IMG/VR virus record: IMGVR_UViG_3300025806_004101
Span: 1 to 48,166 of that record
Source: a virus
DNA length: 48,166 nucleotides
Direction: 5' to 3' (one strand)
The notes below the pieces were generated by a model that searched no databases, had not been told where the DNA came from, and saw only the letters and a program-made list of their open reading frames with translations. Each line of letters begins with the position of its first letter. The stretch's first letter is position 1. Below are positions 14,419 to 23,079 of the stretch, piece after piece. The position numbers were made by a program, and so were the translations under genes.

Positions 14419-15326
14419 ACCGTAAACTGGTGTTTCCATTTTGATTCGTGGTAACATTCTTTATAGTTCAGTAAAGCATCATTACTACATTGCTTGTAAA
14501 ATTCCTCATTTTCATTTAACTTTTTAATAAGGTACCTAGCTTCTTCTAAATCCCCATCACTTACAGTCAAATTAGGATGACATATCTGTTGGGTATTCAA
14601 ACCTTTATACCCTACACAGGGAATACCTAAATAAGCACAGTTTAGTGCAAAAGTGCCTGCAGCATGAGTCCTCATTAGGTGTACCCCTATCTTTCTTTTA
14701 GATAGTTCTGTTATCCATTCATCCCATTGTACATAGGGCAGTTTTGTGATACCTAACTGTTCCTCTCCTTCAGACCTTCTTCCCATATTAGGGGAGTATA
14801 TCTCATCTGTAATACTCTTAGCAATCATAAAGGAGTCAAATCCGCCATACCAGCTTTTAAAGTTACCTCCTATCATAACTCCCGTACGTTCACTAACAGG
14901 ATAAATCTTCCCTATGGGATCCTCTATCATCAGAGAAGAGAGTACTTCTACTTCGGTCTTTCCTGTAAGTCCTTTATAGTAACTTCTATCTTGTTCATTA
15001 TGTACAAGTATTAAATCAGCCTCCATTAAGCTATTAAAGTAGTGTATTTGATTAGGTAGTTCATAATCTTGAAAGTACCAAAATGGACCTTCCTGCATTA
15101 CAGCTACCTTCTTACACATCGGCTTAAGCTTTTTTATATTTACATACTCAGGATGATTCTTTGAATTAATTACAATTGCTAAATCGTATTCCTTCTGAGG
15201 TACTTCCTGTAAGTTGTAGTGATCAGCATTCAATGCTACCATCCATGCAAACTCTGTCCTCATGTTAGGATGATTCCTAGGAACTTTTCCCTTAAATCCC
15301 ATCTCTGTAAAAAATGCTACTTCCAT
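14415..15326 (-). CDS. Glycosyltransferase, GT-B like
   Basis: A 303-residue protein beginning MEVAFFTEMGFKGKVPRNHP. It has alternating strand and helix segments, a Rossmann-like first half (KKVAVMQEGPFWYFQDYE) and a C-terminal half with HLMRTHAAGTFALNCAYLGI, PCVGYKGLNT. The G-T-x-x-x-x-x-A-x-x-G-I-P-x-V segment resembles the donor-binding end of GT-B glycosyltransferases. It overlaps the neighbouring genes on both sides. Specificity unknown. Confidence 0.65.
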   Translation of the reverse strand: MEVAFFTEMGFKGKVPRNHPNMRTEFAWMVALNADHYNLQEVPQKEYDLAIVINSKNHPEYVNIKKLKPMCKKVAVMQEGPFWYFQDYELPNQIHYFNSLMEADLILVHNEQDRSYYKGLTGKTEVEVLSSLMIEDPIGKIYPVSERTGVMIGGNFKSWYGGFDSFMIAKSITDEIYSPNMGRRSEGEEQLGITKLPYVQWDEWITELSKRKIGVHLMRTHAAGTFALNCAYLGIPCVGYKGLNTQQICHPNLTVSDGDLEEARYLIKKLNENEEFYKQCSNDALLNYKECYHESKWKHQFTV

Positions 15327-16273
15327 ACGTCTTCCCAAGTTTTAGATTTATGATTTGGATTGAATATATTATAACAATTCTCTTCTGAGTATTTGTTTGC
15401 TTTTACGTACCATTCGTTACTTCTTCTTTTTTGGTTTAAAGTACCTCCTGTCTCTCCTTTAATGAACTTTCTCTTCTCAGGATGATTTCTATTATGAACA
15501 TTTAGTATGTTAGCTATAATGTATTGAGGCGTATCTTTTAGCAGTTTCTTAAGCATCAACATAAAGGCTGTATCTTCATGTACAAAGAACACCGACTGCG
15601 GTATAGTAACTCCTGCTTTTATTACTTCAGAGCTTATAACTAATCCACATCCGTTAAATTTATGATCTGTAATCATTCTTAATTCCGGACGTTCAACCTT
15701 AGCATTAATCTCATTCATCTCTTTCTTAGTCATCGTATACTTAAGTGACCACCAATTGTCATAATCGTTTTCGATAAAAGGCTTATCAGTGAAGTCAGGA
15801 TGCTCTAAAGGCTTCCAAGTATTGTCCCACATCTTACATATTCCAAATGTAGCTATGTACTTCGGTTGAACTCTTTGATGAAGAGTATCTAAAACCGTAA
15901 AGGCTTGCTTAGGTACTAACATATCAGCTTCGCCCCATACTAGTACATCAACCTCTGTACAGTACGTATTATTAAACTCTCTTCTATAGTCTGCAATAGT
16001 TACCAGGGTGTTAGTCTCCTCTATGTTACAGTTATAGTTTAACTTGTTAAGCTTCTTACATTGAAAGTAGAACTTATTAAGCAGTCCTAGCATTGTAGCT
16101 TTTCTATCATCTATCTGCTCCAATTGCTGGTTGGTTACAAACAGAATATCTATCTCTACATTCTCTTTTCCGTACTCATCTACAGCTTCCATAAGAGTTT
16201 CTATATACTCTTCTAATACGTTTATCTCGTACCACTGTACAAGACATCCTATTGCAAATTTTGTCTTATTCAT
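15317..16273 (-). CDS. Glycosyltransferase-like protein (GT-A)
   Basis: A 318-residue protein starting MNKTKFAIGCLVQWYEIN. A GT-A fold is suggested by VDVLVWGEADMLVP (near 107-120, with E-x-D in the metal-binding position) and, further on, FNGCGLVISSEVI and FFVHEDTAFMLMLKKLL, where HED could be the catalytic region. It lies between other glycosyltransferases and a methyltransferase, and overlaps both neighbours. Donor and acceptor unknown. Confidence 0.6.
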   Translation of the reverse strand: MNKTKFAIGCLVQWYEINVLEEYIETLMEAVDEYGKENVEIDILFVTNQQLEQIDDRKATMLGLLNKFYFQCKKLNKLNYNCNIEETNTLVTIADYRREFNNTYCTEVDVLVWGEADMLVPKQAFTVLDTLHQRVQPKYIATFGICKMWDNTWKPLEHPDFTDKPFIENDYDNWWSLKYTMTKKEMNEINAKVERPELRMITDHKFNGCGLVISSEVIKAGVTIPQSVFFVHEDTAFMLMLKKLLKDTPQYIIANILNVHNRNHPEKRKFIKGETGGTLNQKRRSNEWYVKANKYSEENCYNIFNPNHKSKTWEDVWK

Positions 16274-16862
16274 ATCTTAATATTATTCCTTCATTACCTG
16301 TTAGAATAAAGGAGCTTCCATCATTTCTGTTTACCTCATGACCTTTCTCATGTCCAAGGTACCTCTCAAAAAAACCTTTCTTATTTCTAAAATCATCTAT
16401 AGCATGACCTACACCTGCTGATTTTGGATGAGAGTAATCGTCAAAGATTAAGTAGATAGGTTTGTCCTTAGCTTTATACTTAATAGCTCGAAGAATATCT
16501 TTTTCAACTGCTTGGTATGTATGTATACAATCCACTACAACAGCATCTAGCTCATTAGGTACATCTTTATACGTAGTATCGTTGTAAGCATCTCCTAGTA
16601 TAAATGTGATATTCTCTCTTCCTTCACATATCTTCCTAGCCTCTTCGAAACTGTTTACGTTCTTCTCAACTGTATAGACCTGTTCAGCCATATAAGACAG
16701 TAGGTAGGAAGTCCATCCGTAATTTGTTCCAATCTCTAATACGTTTTTAAAATTCTTATCCGCTGCAAACATTAAGAGATCTTCCTTCCACTTTAATGAA
16801 GTAGTGTCTTTCCATCTGAACTGCTTGTCAGGAATTCCTTCTAGTATCTCTTCTGTATTCAT
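16266..16862 (-). CDS. Class I SAM-dependent methyltransferase
   Basis: A 198-residue methyltransferase of the Methyltransf_24 type. Motif I VLEIGTNYGWTSYLL is at about 41-55, the acidic end of strand 2 is YTVEKN (about 63-68), and VDCIHTYQAVEKDI follows near 114-127. HTYQAV is typical of this family, often found in capsule and glycan clusters, where they O-methylate sugars. DDYSHPKSAGVGHAIDDF near 149-166 completes the fold. The sugar substrate is inferred from context. Confidence 0.75.
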   Translation of the reverse strand: MNTEEILEGIPDKQFRWKDTTSLKWKEDLLMFAADKNFKNVLEIGTNYGWTSYLLSYMAEQVYTVEKNVNSFEEARKICEGRENITFILGDAYNDTTYKDVPNELDAVVVDCIHTYQAVEKDILRAIKYKAKDKPIYLIFDDYSHPKSAGVGHAIDDFRNKKGFFERYLGHEKGHEVNRNDGSSFILTGNEGIILRYE

Positions 16863-17626
16863 TCTCCGTATAATTCTTTATATGTTCTTTCCATCCAGTA
16901 TGCTACATGTCTAGGATTTTGAGGGATTGCATTAAAATGGTAGACCCATCCTGCTTTTGTAAAATGTAACTCATCAGAAAAATAACTATGACCTGGTAGA
17001 TGTAATAGATTTTTCCTATACAAATCCTGTAAGTTGTAACATTCAGGTAGGTATTTTACAACTACACCTTCTCTCTGCACTAGGTAGTTGATTATTGTCT
17101 GATCTGTTCCTGCTTTGATTAAAGGTTGTAGTTCGTTAATCTCTCTAAGGTTGTCTGTATAGAAGTCTTGAACAGTTTTATAAAATCCTTTCTGTTCTTT
17201 TGTTATTATTTGAAATCCTCCGTTAAAGTATTCCCATACAGGAACGTAGGGCTGGTCAGGAAAGAGTTCATCTCCCCAACCTTTTATACTCCTAAGAGTC
17301 CATTCGTAGCATCCATTATTGAGTACGGTTGAGAACTGTTTTGCTTCATTAAAGAAATTAGGACAGTCAGGATGTATGATTGTATCTGCATCAACGATTA
17401 AGACCTTATTATACTCTATTCCATTACTTTCTAACATATCAAGTACGTAATACCTCTGTAAAGTAATCTTCATACGTCTAGGATCCATTATAGGATCAGT
17501 CCATTCTATAACTTTTACATCATCATACTGTTCAGCCCATTTCTGCCAGCTTTTAACTGAGTAGTGGTATGGAGTATTTCTCTTATCTCCTGTGTTTATA
17601 TTCGGTATAAATACTATATCTGGCAT
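16859..17626 (-). CDS. Glycosyltransferase, GT8/GT77-like
   Basis: A 255-residue GT-A glycosyltransferase. VLIVDADTIIHPDCPNFF (about 75-92) carries the DxD motif that binds the metal and nucleotide sugar. FNGGFQIITKEQKGF (about 133-147) and GTDQTIINYLV (about 176-186) match the acceptor and D-Q segments of the GT8-like fold. Cytoplasmic, metal-dependent. It overlaps the methyltransferase start by four bases. Confidence 0.75.
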   Translation of the reverse strand: MPDIVFIPNINTGDKRNTPYHYSVKSWQKWAEQYDDVKVIEWTDPIMDPRRMKITLQRYYVLDMLESNGIEYNKVLIVDADTIIHPDCPNFFNEAKQFSTVLNNGCYEWTLRSIKGWGDELFPDQPYVPVWEYFNGGFQIITKEQKGFYKTVQDFYTDNLREINELQPLIKAGTDQTIINYLVQREGVVVKYLPECYNLQDLYRKNLLHLPGHSYFSDELHFTKAGWVYHFNAIPQNPRHVAYWMERTYKELYGE

Positions 17627-18375
17627 ATATTTATTCGTTGAAATCGTTTATCAGCAGGATTGGTATCCGATATTATCTGTAGATTCAAGTTATGAAGTTT
17701 TAACCAATCATACAACTGTTCTGTTGTTTTTATTGAATCGTTTGTATAAGTGTTTTCAGCTGTATTCGGCTTAAAATCTACTTTCTTATAATCGTATGAA
17801 TGTGCTCCTGTACCTAAATCCCATCCTACTGTAACTATTTTAGTACATCCTATTAGTAATGCCATTGGTATGGCTTGCTCATACATTATAGAAGTCCCCC
17901 ACCAAGTCTTTGATTCATTTTGTAACATTAGTAGCTTATTAAAGTCAGCTGCTTTATGCATACATTGTTCATAGGTTATTGTAGGAGGGTTAACAACCGG
18001 TACCCATAGGTCAACAGGATGTGGTTTGATTGCTAGTTTGGCTTGTTGCTCTTTTACATACGATTGAGACAGTCCATAGAATATGATTGTGTCTAAATGC
18101 TCATAATCATACCCGTTTACTTTATCAAAGTTATATGTGTTAACTATATGAAAATCACTCTGACCTCTTATCTTATCGTAAGCTTGTTTAATAGAGAGTA
18201 TTACTATATCATCTCTGTCATAAAGCTCTGAAAGATCTTGATCATTTAAGGAAGGGCCTGGAGCTAGTATAACGGCTGTCTTTCCTTTATACTTGTCTTT
18301 CAGATAACCTCTTCTCATGTTAACTGTTAACATGTCTAGTAAACTGTCTTTGATGTTAGGTGTCTTAGAATTCAT
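17614..18375 (-). CDS. DUF115/MAF-like glycosyltransferase
   Basis: A 253-residue protein with GKTAVILAPGPSLNDQDL (residues 29-46), the G-P-S-L signature of the DUF115 family, followed by DDIVILSIKQAYD. The family includes motility accessory factors that transfer nonulosonic (sialic or pseudaminic type) acids to protein or glycan. This fits the presence of a nonulosonic acid synthase a few genes upstream. TWWGTSIMYEQAIPMALLIG is the second conserved block. The acceptor is unknown. Confidence 0.7.
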   Translation of the reverse strand: MNSKTPNIKDSLLDMLTVNMRRGYLKDKYKGKTAVILAPGPSLNDQDLSELYDRDDIVILSIKQAYDKIRGQSDFHIVNTYNFDKVNGYDYEHLDTIIFYGLSQSYVKEQQAKLAIKPHPVDLWVPVVNPPTITYEQCMHKAADFNKLLMLQNESKTWWGTSIMYEQAIPMALLIGCTKIVTVGWDLGTGAHSYDYKKVDFKPNTAENTYTNDSIKTTEQLYDWLKLHNLNLQIISDTNPADKRFQRINICQI

Positions 18376-18916
18376 AATTAAACTCCTTTATATCTTTATC
18401 GAACCAAGTCCGTACAAGTTCCTTAGAAGCATCATTGTAGTAGGTCCTATAATCTTTCTTAACTGTTATGTTTAGTTTCGGTAGGGGTGGAAGAGTGCCA
18501 GAGTATACATCTCTGCTTAACTTAGCATAATCCTCTTGTAAATTTTCATAACGAAGTACATGTTTAACTAAATACTTTCCACCATCATGAATACAGTCCA
18601 AATTATTCATATAATCCATACTTAGTTTTTTCTTGGCCACTAGTTGAGCTGCTATCCACCTATTGAAGTTTTTATTCTTACTCTTGTTAGCTCCTCTTAC
18701 TCTAAATTCAAATAGAGATACCATCCTGTCGAATGGATTTCTCACTATTGCTATAGACTCACACTCGTCAAAGTTGTTGTACAGTTCTCTTAATCTTTGA
18801 GCTGTCTTATGTCCTCTGAGTTTAGGCTGTACCCCTAATGCTTGGTGCATACTAGTACCGGCATTTTTAGGAATATGTACAAAGAATGTATTATGTTTTT
18901 TACTATAGTTATTCAT
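18365..18916 (-). CDS. Sulfotransferase family 2 protein
   Basis: A 183-residue sulfotransferase. The PAPS 5'-phosphosulfate loop is FVHIPKNAGTSM (residues 12-23) and the 3'-phosphate motif is IVRNPFDRMVSLFEF (about 56-70). It would move sulfate from PAPS to a carbohydrate in the cytoplasm. No signal peptide. An APS kinase gene in the same operon can make PAPS, so the pair gives the phage its own sulfation route. Overlaps both neighbours. Confidence 0.85.
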   Translation of the reverse strand: MNNYSKKHNTFFVHIPKNAGTSMHQALGVQPKLRGHKTAQRLRELYNNFDECESIAIVRNPFDRMVSLFEFRVRGANKSKNKNFNRWIAAQLVAKKKLSMDYMNNLDCIHDGGKYLVKHVLRYENLQEDYAKLSRDVYSGTLPPLPKLNITVKKDYRTYYNDASKELVRTWFDKDIKEFNYEF

Positions 18917-19595
18917 CTTCGCTTGGTTCGTTATACATTACAGGTTTTCCGTCTTTATCGTAATTTAGTATCTTACTTGATGCTAAGGAAGGTCTTGTAC
19001 CTTGTTTATAATCAACCAGGCCAGGGTATCGACTACAGTCCCAATATTTGTACGGTGTTGTGTGATTCTTAACTTTTTCTTCTATCCTTAAAGCTGCCTC
19101 TCTTTCAGGCTCACTACCAAAAGTCATCTTCTTAGTATGAAACTCTCCATGAACTTCGTTAAAGTATTTGTAGGTGTCAGTTAGGAATAGTTTATCTAAT
19201 AACCTATACTCTGCTCCTTCTATATCAAACTTAAGAATATTATAATCTTCCTCTTTTAAGTTCTCCACTATCCATTCAGAAAAGTCAATTGCTTGAACCT
19301 TTATGTACACGTCTTTTGATAACCTGCCTGTTGTCTTCCCAAAGAAGACTGTTCCACTCTCTGTTGAATTTGGAGATACATAGAACTTAAGTATAACATT
19401 CTCATCCCATGCTGCTCTATGATATACATGTACTTTCGGATTCTTCTTAAAATGCTCTTTTAATCTCTCTGCTAGGAGAGGTAGAGTTTCGAATGTATGT
19501 ATTTCATAGTCCTCTACACCGTTCAGTATCTTCTGTAGTGCATAGTTTGTACTCTGTCCTTTGTTTGCTCCTAAATCAATAAATACCTTCTTCAT
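18909..19595 (-). CDS. FkbM-family methyltransferase
   Basis: A 228-residue SAM-dependent methyltransferase. FIDLGANKGQSTNYAL (residues 5-20) is motif I of the FkbM type and ILKFDIEGAEYRLLDKL (about 142-158) is the D-x-E-G-x-E block. FkbM enzymes methylate hydroxyl groups of sugars or other metabolites in polysaccharide clusters. With the other methyltransferase of the operon, two methylation steps on the glycan are possible. Confidence 0.8.
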   Translation of the reverse strand: MKKVFIDLGANKGQSTNYALQKILNGVEDYEIHTFETLPLLAERLKEHFKKNPKVHVYHRAAWDENVILKFYVSPNSTESGTVFFGKTTGRLSKDVYIKVQAIDFSEWIVENLKEEDYNILKFDIEGAEYRLLDKLFLTDTYKYFNEVHGEFHTKKMTFGSEPEREAALRIEEKVKNHTTPYKYWDCSRYPGLVDYKQGTRPSLASSKILNYDKDGKPVMYNEPSEDE

Positions 19596-20274
19596 ATATT
19601 TTTTCTGCTACGTTAAATTGCCAATGTTCGTCTATATCAAATGTTTCAAATTCTTCGACTTCGTATAGGTCTAGATCTTTCTCAGGTTTTTGCCATGTTC
19701 CGCACCATTTACCTTCTCCTATTAAACTCATTCTTGAACCATATAAACAATGTGCTGCTTCTAGGACAGGTAGTGCTGCTTTGGTATTTAGTAAGTCTTG
19801 TCCCTGTGGCCATTGAGATATCATTTTCTTTGTTCCGAAGGGTTGCCAATAGAAATTCTTCTTCTTTATCACAGAAAACATTCCATCCTGTGCTCCTTCC
19901 TTCATATAACTTTCTATAAACTTTTCGATAGTTCTTACTCTAAGCATAGGATTGCATCCGCTTACCATTACTACGTAAGTGTATGGAAGTTTATTATACC
20001 ATTCAAACAGAACCTGTATTCCATTATCTACGTTAGCTGACTCATGACTTCTTTTGTAAATGTTGATTGGATACTTTTCTCCTATCTTTATCAATCCCTC
20101 TTCGTGTGCTGCTAGGTAGATTTGATCATTAGGTATCAACTCTGACTTGACTAATTTCTCTAACACAATATCAGTTAAAGTTGTTCCTGCAAAGGGCCTT
20201 ACCATTTTATAAGGAACTCTTTCTGAGTTTAGTCTTGCCTGTACAATGAAGCATATATCTTTTATGTCTTTCAT
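19576..20274 (-). CDS. CMP-nonulosonic acid synthetase-like cytidylyltransferase
   Basis: A 232-residue protein of the acylneuraminate cytidylyltransferase family. IVQARLNSERVPYKMVRPF (about 10-28) is the CTP-binding loop (x-A-R-x-x-S-x-R-x-x-x-K). VMVSGCNPMLR (about 105-115) and the downstream core match the nucleotidyltransferase fold. It should activate a nonulosonic acid with CTP. The gene lies next to the synthase, with a four-base overlap, which supports the assignment. Substrate (sialic, legionaminic or pseudaminic type) not determined. Confidence 0.75.
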   Translation of the reverse strand: MKDIKDICFIVQARLNSERVPYKMVRPFAGTTLTDIVLEKLVKSELIPNDQIYLAAHEEGLIKIGEKYPINIYKRSHESANVDNGIQVLFEWYNKLPYTYVVMVSGCNPMLRVRTIEKFIESYMKEGAQDGMFSVIKKKNFYWQPFGTKKMISQWPQGQDLLNTKAALPVLEAAHCLYGSRMSLIGEGKWCGTWQKPEKDLDLYEVEEFETFDIDEHWQFNVAEKIYEEGIY

Positions 20275-21323
20275 AGTTTACGTACTAGTGTATTTTTTGG
20301 AACGAAATGTTCTGTTTTTGTTCCTGTAATTTTATGTCTATCCTCCCACTTAAGTCCGTTTCCTGGGCTTATCATATGGAAGTCTTCTTCCTGTAGTAAA
20401 TGTCCTTTCGCCAAGTCTTTGTTAGTTGCTAAAGATCTTTCTAGTTTTTCTCTAGCTCTTTCCACACTCTGGTCTCTGTACATTTCTACATTACCCATTG
20501 CCTGGTCGAGTGTTCTAATATCATGTACCATTTGATGAAAGGTTTCAATATCAGCTGAACCTGCATGATCTGTTCCTTTCATATTAGTATCTAAAGTGAC
20601 GTGTTTTTCTATTATCTTTGCTCCCATAGCTACTGCTGCAACAGGTATATGTGTTCCTAGGCTGTGGTCTGAATATCCTATTGTTTTGTTAACTAGCCAG
20701 GTGTTTAGGTACGTTATGGTGTTGAGGTTTATTCTTGAATATTCAGCAGGGTATTGAGATAAGCAATGTAATACGCTTATGTTAGTTTTTTTAGCATTAA
20801 TGAAGATAGTTAAAGCTTCTATTAAATCCTGCTTAGATGCCATTCCTGTTGACAGTATTACATCATGAGGATGTTGTGCTATTTCAGTTAGTAGCGGTAT
20901 ATTAGTTAAGTCTCTAGATGCTACTTTAATCTTATCTATAGGAACTAATCCTAAAAGACCCAGTGTCTTAATTGAGCAGAATGTCTCTACAAAGTCGAAT
21001 CCCTTACTCTTAATATACGCTGCTAATTCAGCATGCTCTTCGTAAGACAGTTCTAAAAATTCTCTATGCTCTCCGTAAGTTTTACCAAAACTATGTTTAC
21101 CTTCGTAGGGCTTTTCCATACCCTCTTTACTAAGCTCTTCAGTTAAGTCTCTCTTGGTTAATTTAATAGCATTAACCCTATTTAACCTGTTACCTGTAAT
21201 TTCATCATAAGGATACCTATCAAGCTGGTCGACAATCTTCTTGGCTATATTTATATCACCATTATGATTCTGACCTATTTCGGCTATAATGTATGTCTCT
21301 TTATCTGCTTTTATAAAACTCAT
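20271..21323 (-). CDS. neuB: N-acetylneuraminate synthase-like (NeuB) enzyme
   Basis: A 350-residue nonulosonic acid synthase that condenses an N-acetyl-hexosamine-type sugar with phosphoenolpyruvate. Full length for the family. AEIGQNHNGD (residues 14-23) is the opening motif; STGMASKQDL, LHCLSQYPAEYSRINL and IGYSDHSLGTHIPVAAVAMG are the TIM-barrel core, and EKHVTLDTNMKGTDHAGS gives the metal and substrate histidines. A C-terminal SAF (antifreeze-like) domain starts near residue 285 (LATNKDLAKGHLL). Neighbours: the cytidylyltransferase downstream and a HAD phosphatase upstream, all overlapping. Confidence 0.85.
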   Translation of the reverse strand: MSFIKADKETYIIAEIGQNHNGDINIAKKIVDQLDRYPYDEITGNRLNRVNAIKLTKRDLTEELSKEGMEKPYEGKHSFGKTYGEHREFLELSYEEHAELAAYIKSKGFDFVETFCSIKTLGLLGLVPIDKIKVASRDLTNIPLLTEIAQHPHDVILSTGMASKQDLIEALTIFINAKKTNISVLHCLSQYPAEYSRINLNTITYLNTWLVNKTIGYSDHSLGTHIPVAAVAMGAKIIEKHVTLDTNMKGTDHAGSADIETFHQMVHDIRTLDQAMGNVEMYRDQSVERAREKLERSLATNKDLAKGHLLQEEDFHMISPGNGLKWEDRHKITGTKTEHFVPKNTLVRKL

Positions 21324-21637
21324 ATCTCTTCTATCCTTTTAGTTCTATCACAAATTAATAAGTCATATGGAGGCTTCTCTCCTACACTTAGGTGATGATA
21401 CCTACATCCCCAAATCTTTAACTGTTCTTTAGTTAGGTGCTCATAAGTATCACGTAATAGTGTATCTACCGATCCTCTAGCTGTCCAGTATGTAATTGTA
21501 TGACCTTCGTTAAACAGCTTATTGATCTTCTTTATCGCCTTTTTATCAGGTGATGCTAAATGATACTCTCTTATACCTTTATATTGACAAATTGTTTCAT
21601 CTATATCTACGTATATGTTCATTTTTTTTTCTGTCAT
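21320..21637 (-). CDS. Small HAD-superfamily phosphatase
   Basis: A 105-residue HAD-type protein. The nucleophile motif is VDIDETIC (residues 10-17), motif II is YWTARG (about 49-54) and motif III/IV is around GEKPPYDLLICD. Such short HADs occur in capsule clusters. The product could be a sugar phosphatase that releases phosphate from an intermediate in nonulosonic acid synthesis, as it overlaps the synthase start by four bases. Substrate is inferred. Confidence 0.7.
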   Translation of the reverse strand: MTEKKMNIYVDIDETICQYKGIREYHLASPDKKAIKKINKLFNEGHTITYWTARGSVDTLLRDTYEHLTKEQLKIWGCRYHHLSVGEKPPYDLLICDRTKRIEEI

Positions 21638-22266
21638 AATGTCTCGTAGTAAGCGTTTTGCTGTTCTTGCTTATCAATTGACTTATGGTGGTACAGACAC
21701 CATTCCTCTATCTTAGGTAGTGCTGAATAGGTATCGAATCCTTTAATGGTTTCGTGTACCTTTCCTTCCCATTTAATATTCTTATTCTTTACTGAGTGAT
21801 TAAACCTGTTTTTATAGATTCGGCTTTGTCTGTCCGGAAAGTTAACCCATCCGTTCTCATCTACATGCCATCCCCACTTCTTTGTATGTTCTTCAGTTAA
21901 CCCTTCTACTGTATTGATTCTTGAAACTGTAATTAAGTCTACATCTGAGTTTTCAAGTACGTATGGAAGGTTTTCAAGTAAGAAGTAGTGAGGTAATTCA
22001 TCTGCATCTATTTGGAATATAAAATCTCCTGTACAGTAGGAGCTTAGTATGTTCTTCCATAGAGAAAAATTACCATTGAATTCTTGAGATCCAAAAACAA
22101 TATCTGGGTCTTTAGAGAGGTTTTGTTCTACTAATTCGTTTCCGTTCACCTTATCGTAAAGTACTACGATCTCGTCCTCTTCTCTCTTATATTTCTTAAG
22201 GTGTAGAAGGAGTTGTTGTATTTCCCTTACTTCGGTGCAAACTGTAATTGCATATGATATTCTCAT
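21634..22266 (-). CDS. Family 2 glycosyltransferase
   Basis: A 210-residue GT2-type glycosyltransferase. MRISYAITVCTEVREIQQLL opens the fold; FQIDADELPHYFLLENLP (about 92-109) carries the DxD metal site with a following E. The C-terminal part has WEGKVHETIKG, common in this GT2 subgroup. Shorter than usual (about 250-300). Cytoplasmic; donor and acceptor unknown. Starts just after the end of a 48-residue gene and overlaps the HAD gene. Confidence 0.7.
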   Translation of the reverse strand: MRISYAITVCTEVREIQQLLLHLKKYKREEDEIVVLYDKVNGNELVEQNLSKDPDIVFGSQEFNGNFSLWKNILSSYCTGDFIFQIDADELPHYFLLENLPYVLENSDVDLITVSRINTVEGLTEEHTKKWGWHVDENGWVNFPDRQSRIYKNRFNHSVKNKNIKWEGKVHETIKGFDTYSALPKIEEWCLYHHKSIDKQEQQNAYYETL

Positions 22267-22268
22267 AA

Positions 22269-22415
22269 TTATAATTTAGAGTGTTTTAAAAAGGCATTAT
22301 ACATATCTATATCAGAAAAATGAAACCACTCATCAGCATTTTCTACTGTATCGTGTTCCATCATCCATTTGTGAAAACTAATTGCTGTATTCTGTATGAT
22401 AAGTGTACTGTCCAT
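22269..22415 (-). CDS. 48-residue protein of unknown function
   Basis: A small protein, MDSTLIIQNTAISFHKWMME... HSKL, with an aromatic, acidic middle (ADEWFHFSDIDMYNAF). It fills a 150-bp gap between the DUF2061 and glycosyltransferase genes with two- to five-base spacing on each side, which supports translation. Family not recognised. Confidence 0.55.
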   Translation of the reverse strand: MDSTLIIQNTAISFHKWMMEHDTVENADEWFHFSDIDMYNAFLKHSKL

Positions 22416-22420
22416 AACTT

Positions 22421-22633
22421 TTATTTTTTATCTTGTACTCCGAATTTGGAATACTTATACCAAACTCTTTCGTGGATGTAATATAAGAACATTTTTGTGA
22501 TAATCTCTACTCCCCCAATAGAAATTCCTAGTGCCCAACTTCCTGTAAGTATTGCAGAAATAACCATTGTATCAATAGTTCCTACTACTCTCCAAGTTAA
22601 TGTCTTCAGTATATGTCTTTTAGTCTCTACCAT
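22421..22633 (-). CDS. DUF2061 membrane protein
   Basis: A 70-residue membrane protein matching DUF2061: KRHILKTLTWRVVGTIDTM (residues 5-23), a membrane segment (VISAILTGSWALGISIGGVE), and TKMFLYYIHERVWYKY. The family often sits beside or fused to adenylylsulfate kinase and sulfate-assimilation genes. Here its gene directly follows, and overlaps by 14 bp, the APS kinase gene. It may pass or sense a sulfur metabolite, but its role is not established. Confidence 0.8.
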   Translation of the reverse strand: MVETKRHILKTLTWRVVGTIDTMVISAILTGSWALGISIGGVEIITKMFLYYIHERVWYKYSKFGVQDKK

Positions 22634-23078
22634 TTCCTATAAAAGTCCTAACAGCACTCCAAATCTCTCTTCCTGAATCCATAGGAGTAGTTGCTGTGGT
22701 GTCTACTAAGTGAAAATCCACTAAAGGCGGTTCGTAGTTATCTAACTTATAATGATCTCTTTCCCTAACACTATCCGTATGTATGTAAAACTCTATAAGA
22801 TCTCCATTCAACTTCTTCTTAAAAGTTTCTCTTTGAAATTTGTAAGGAGATACGAGAGAGACTATTACGGTCTTTTTTTGGTTGTGCAGGTAATGTGCTA
22901 TTTTCTGAGCTGTTTTTATGTTCTCTAATCGTCCTTTTCTTGTATAGTCTTGATTCTCTGTAAGGGCTCTAAGATCGTCTCCGTCTATTCTGAAAGCCCA
23001 AGGCAGATACATATCTTGCAATGCATCTGCTAATGTTGTCTTTCCTGCTCCAGGCTGCCCTGTTAACCAAATTATCAT
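22620..23078 (-). CDS. cysC: Adenylylsulfate (APS) kinase, CysC-like
   Basis: A 152-residue P-loop kinase that would phosphorylate adenylylsulfate to PAPS, the donor used by sulfotransferases. WLTGQPGAGKTTLADAL is the P loop (residues 4-20). IDGDDLR (about 32-38), NIKTAQKIAHYL and VSLVSPYKFQRE are CysC motifs, and NYEPPLVDFHLVDTT matches the end of the family core. The usual K-G-L-Y-x-K-A lid segment is shortened to RDHYKLDNYEPP. The start ATG (MIIWLTG) is chosen over an upstream TTG that would overlap the previous gene. Confidence 0.8.
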   Translation of the reverse strand: MIIWLTGQPGAGKTTLADALQDMYLPWAFRIDGDDLRALTENQDYTRKGRLENIKTAQKIAHYLHNQKKTVIVSLVSPYKFQRETFKKKLNGDLIEFYIHTDSVRERDHYKLDNYEPPLVDFHLVDTTATTPMDSGREIWSAVRTFIGNGRD

Positions 23079-23079
23079 A

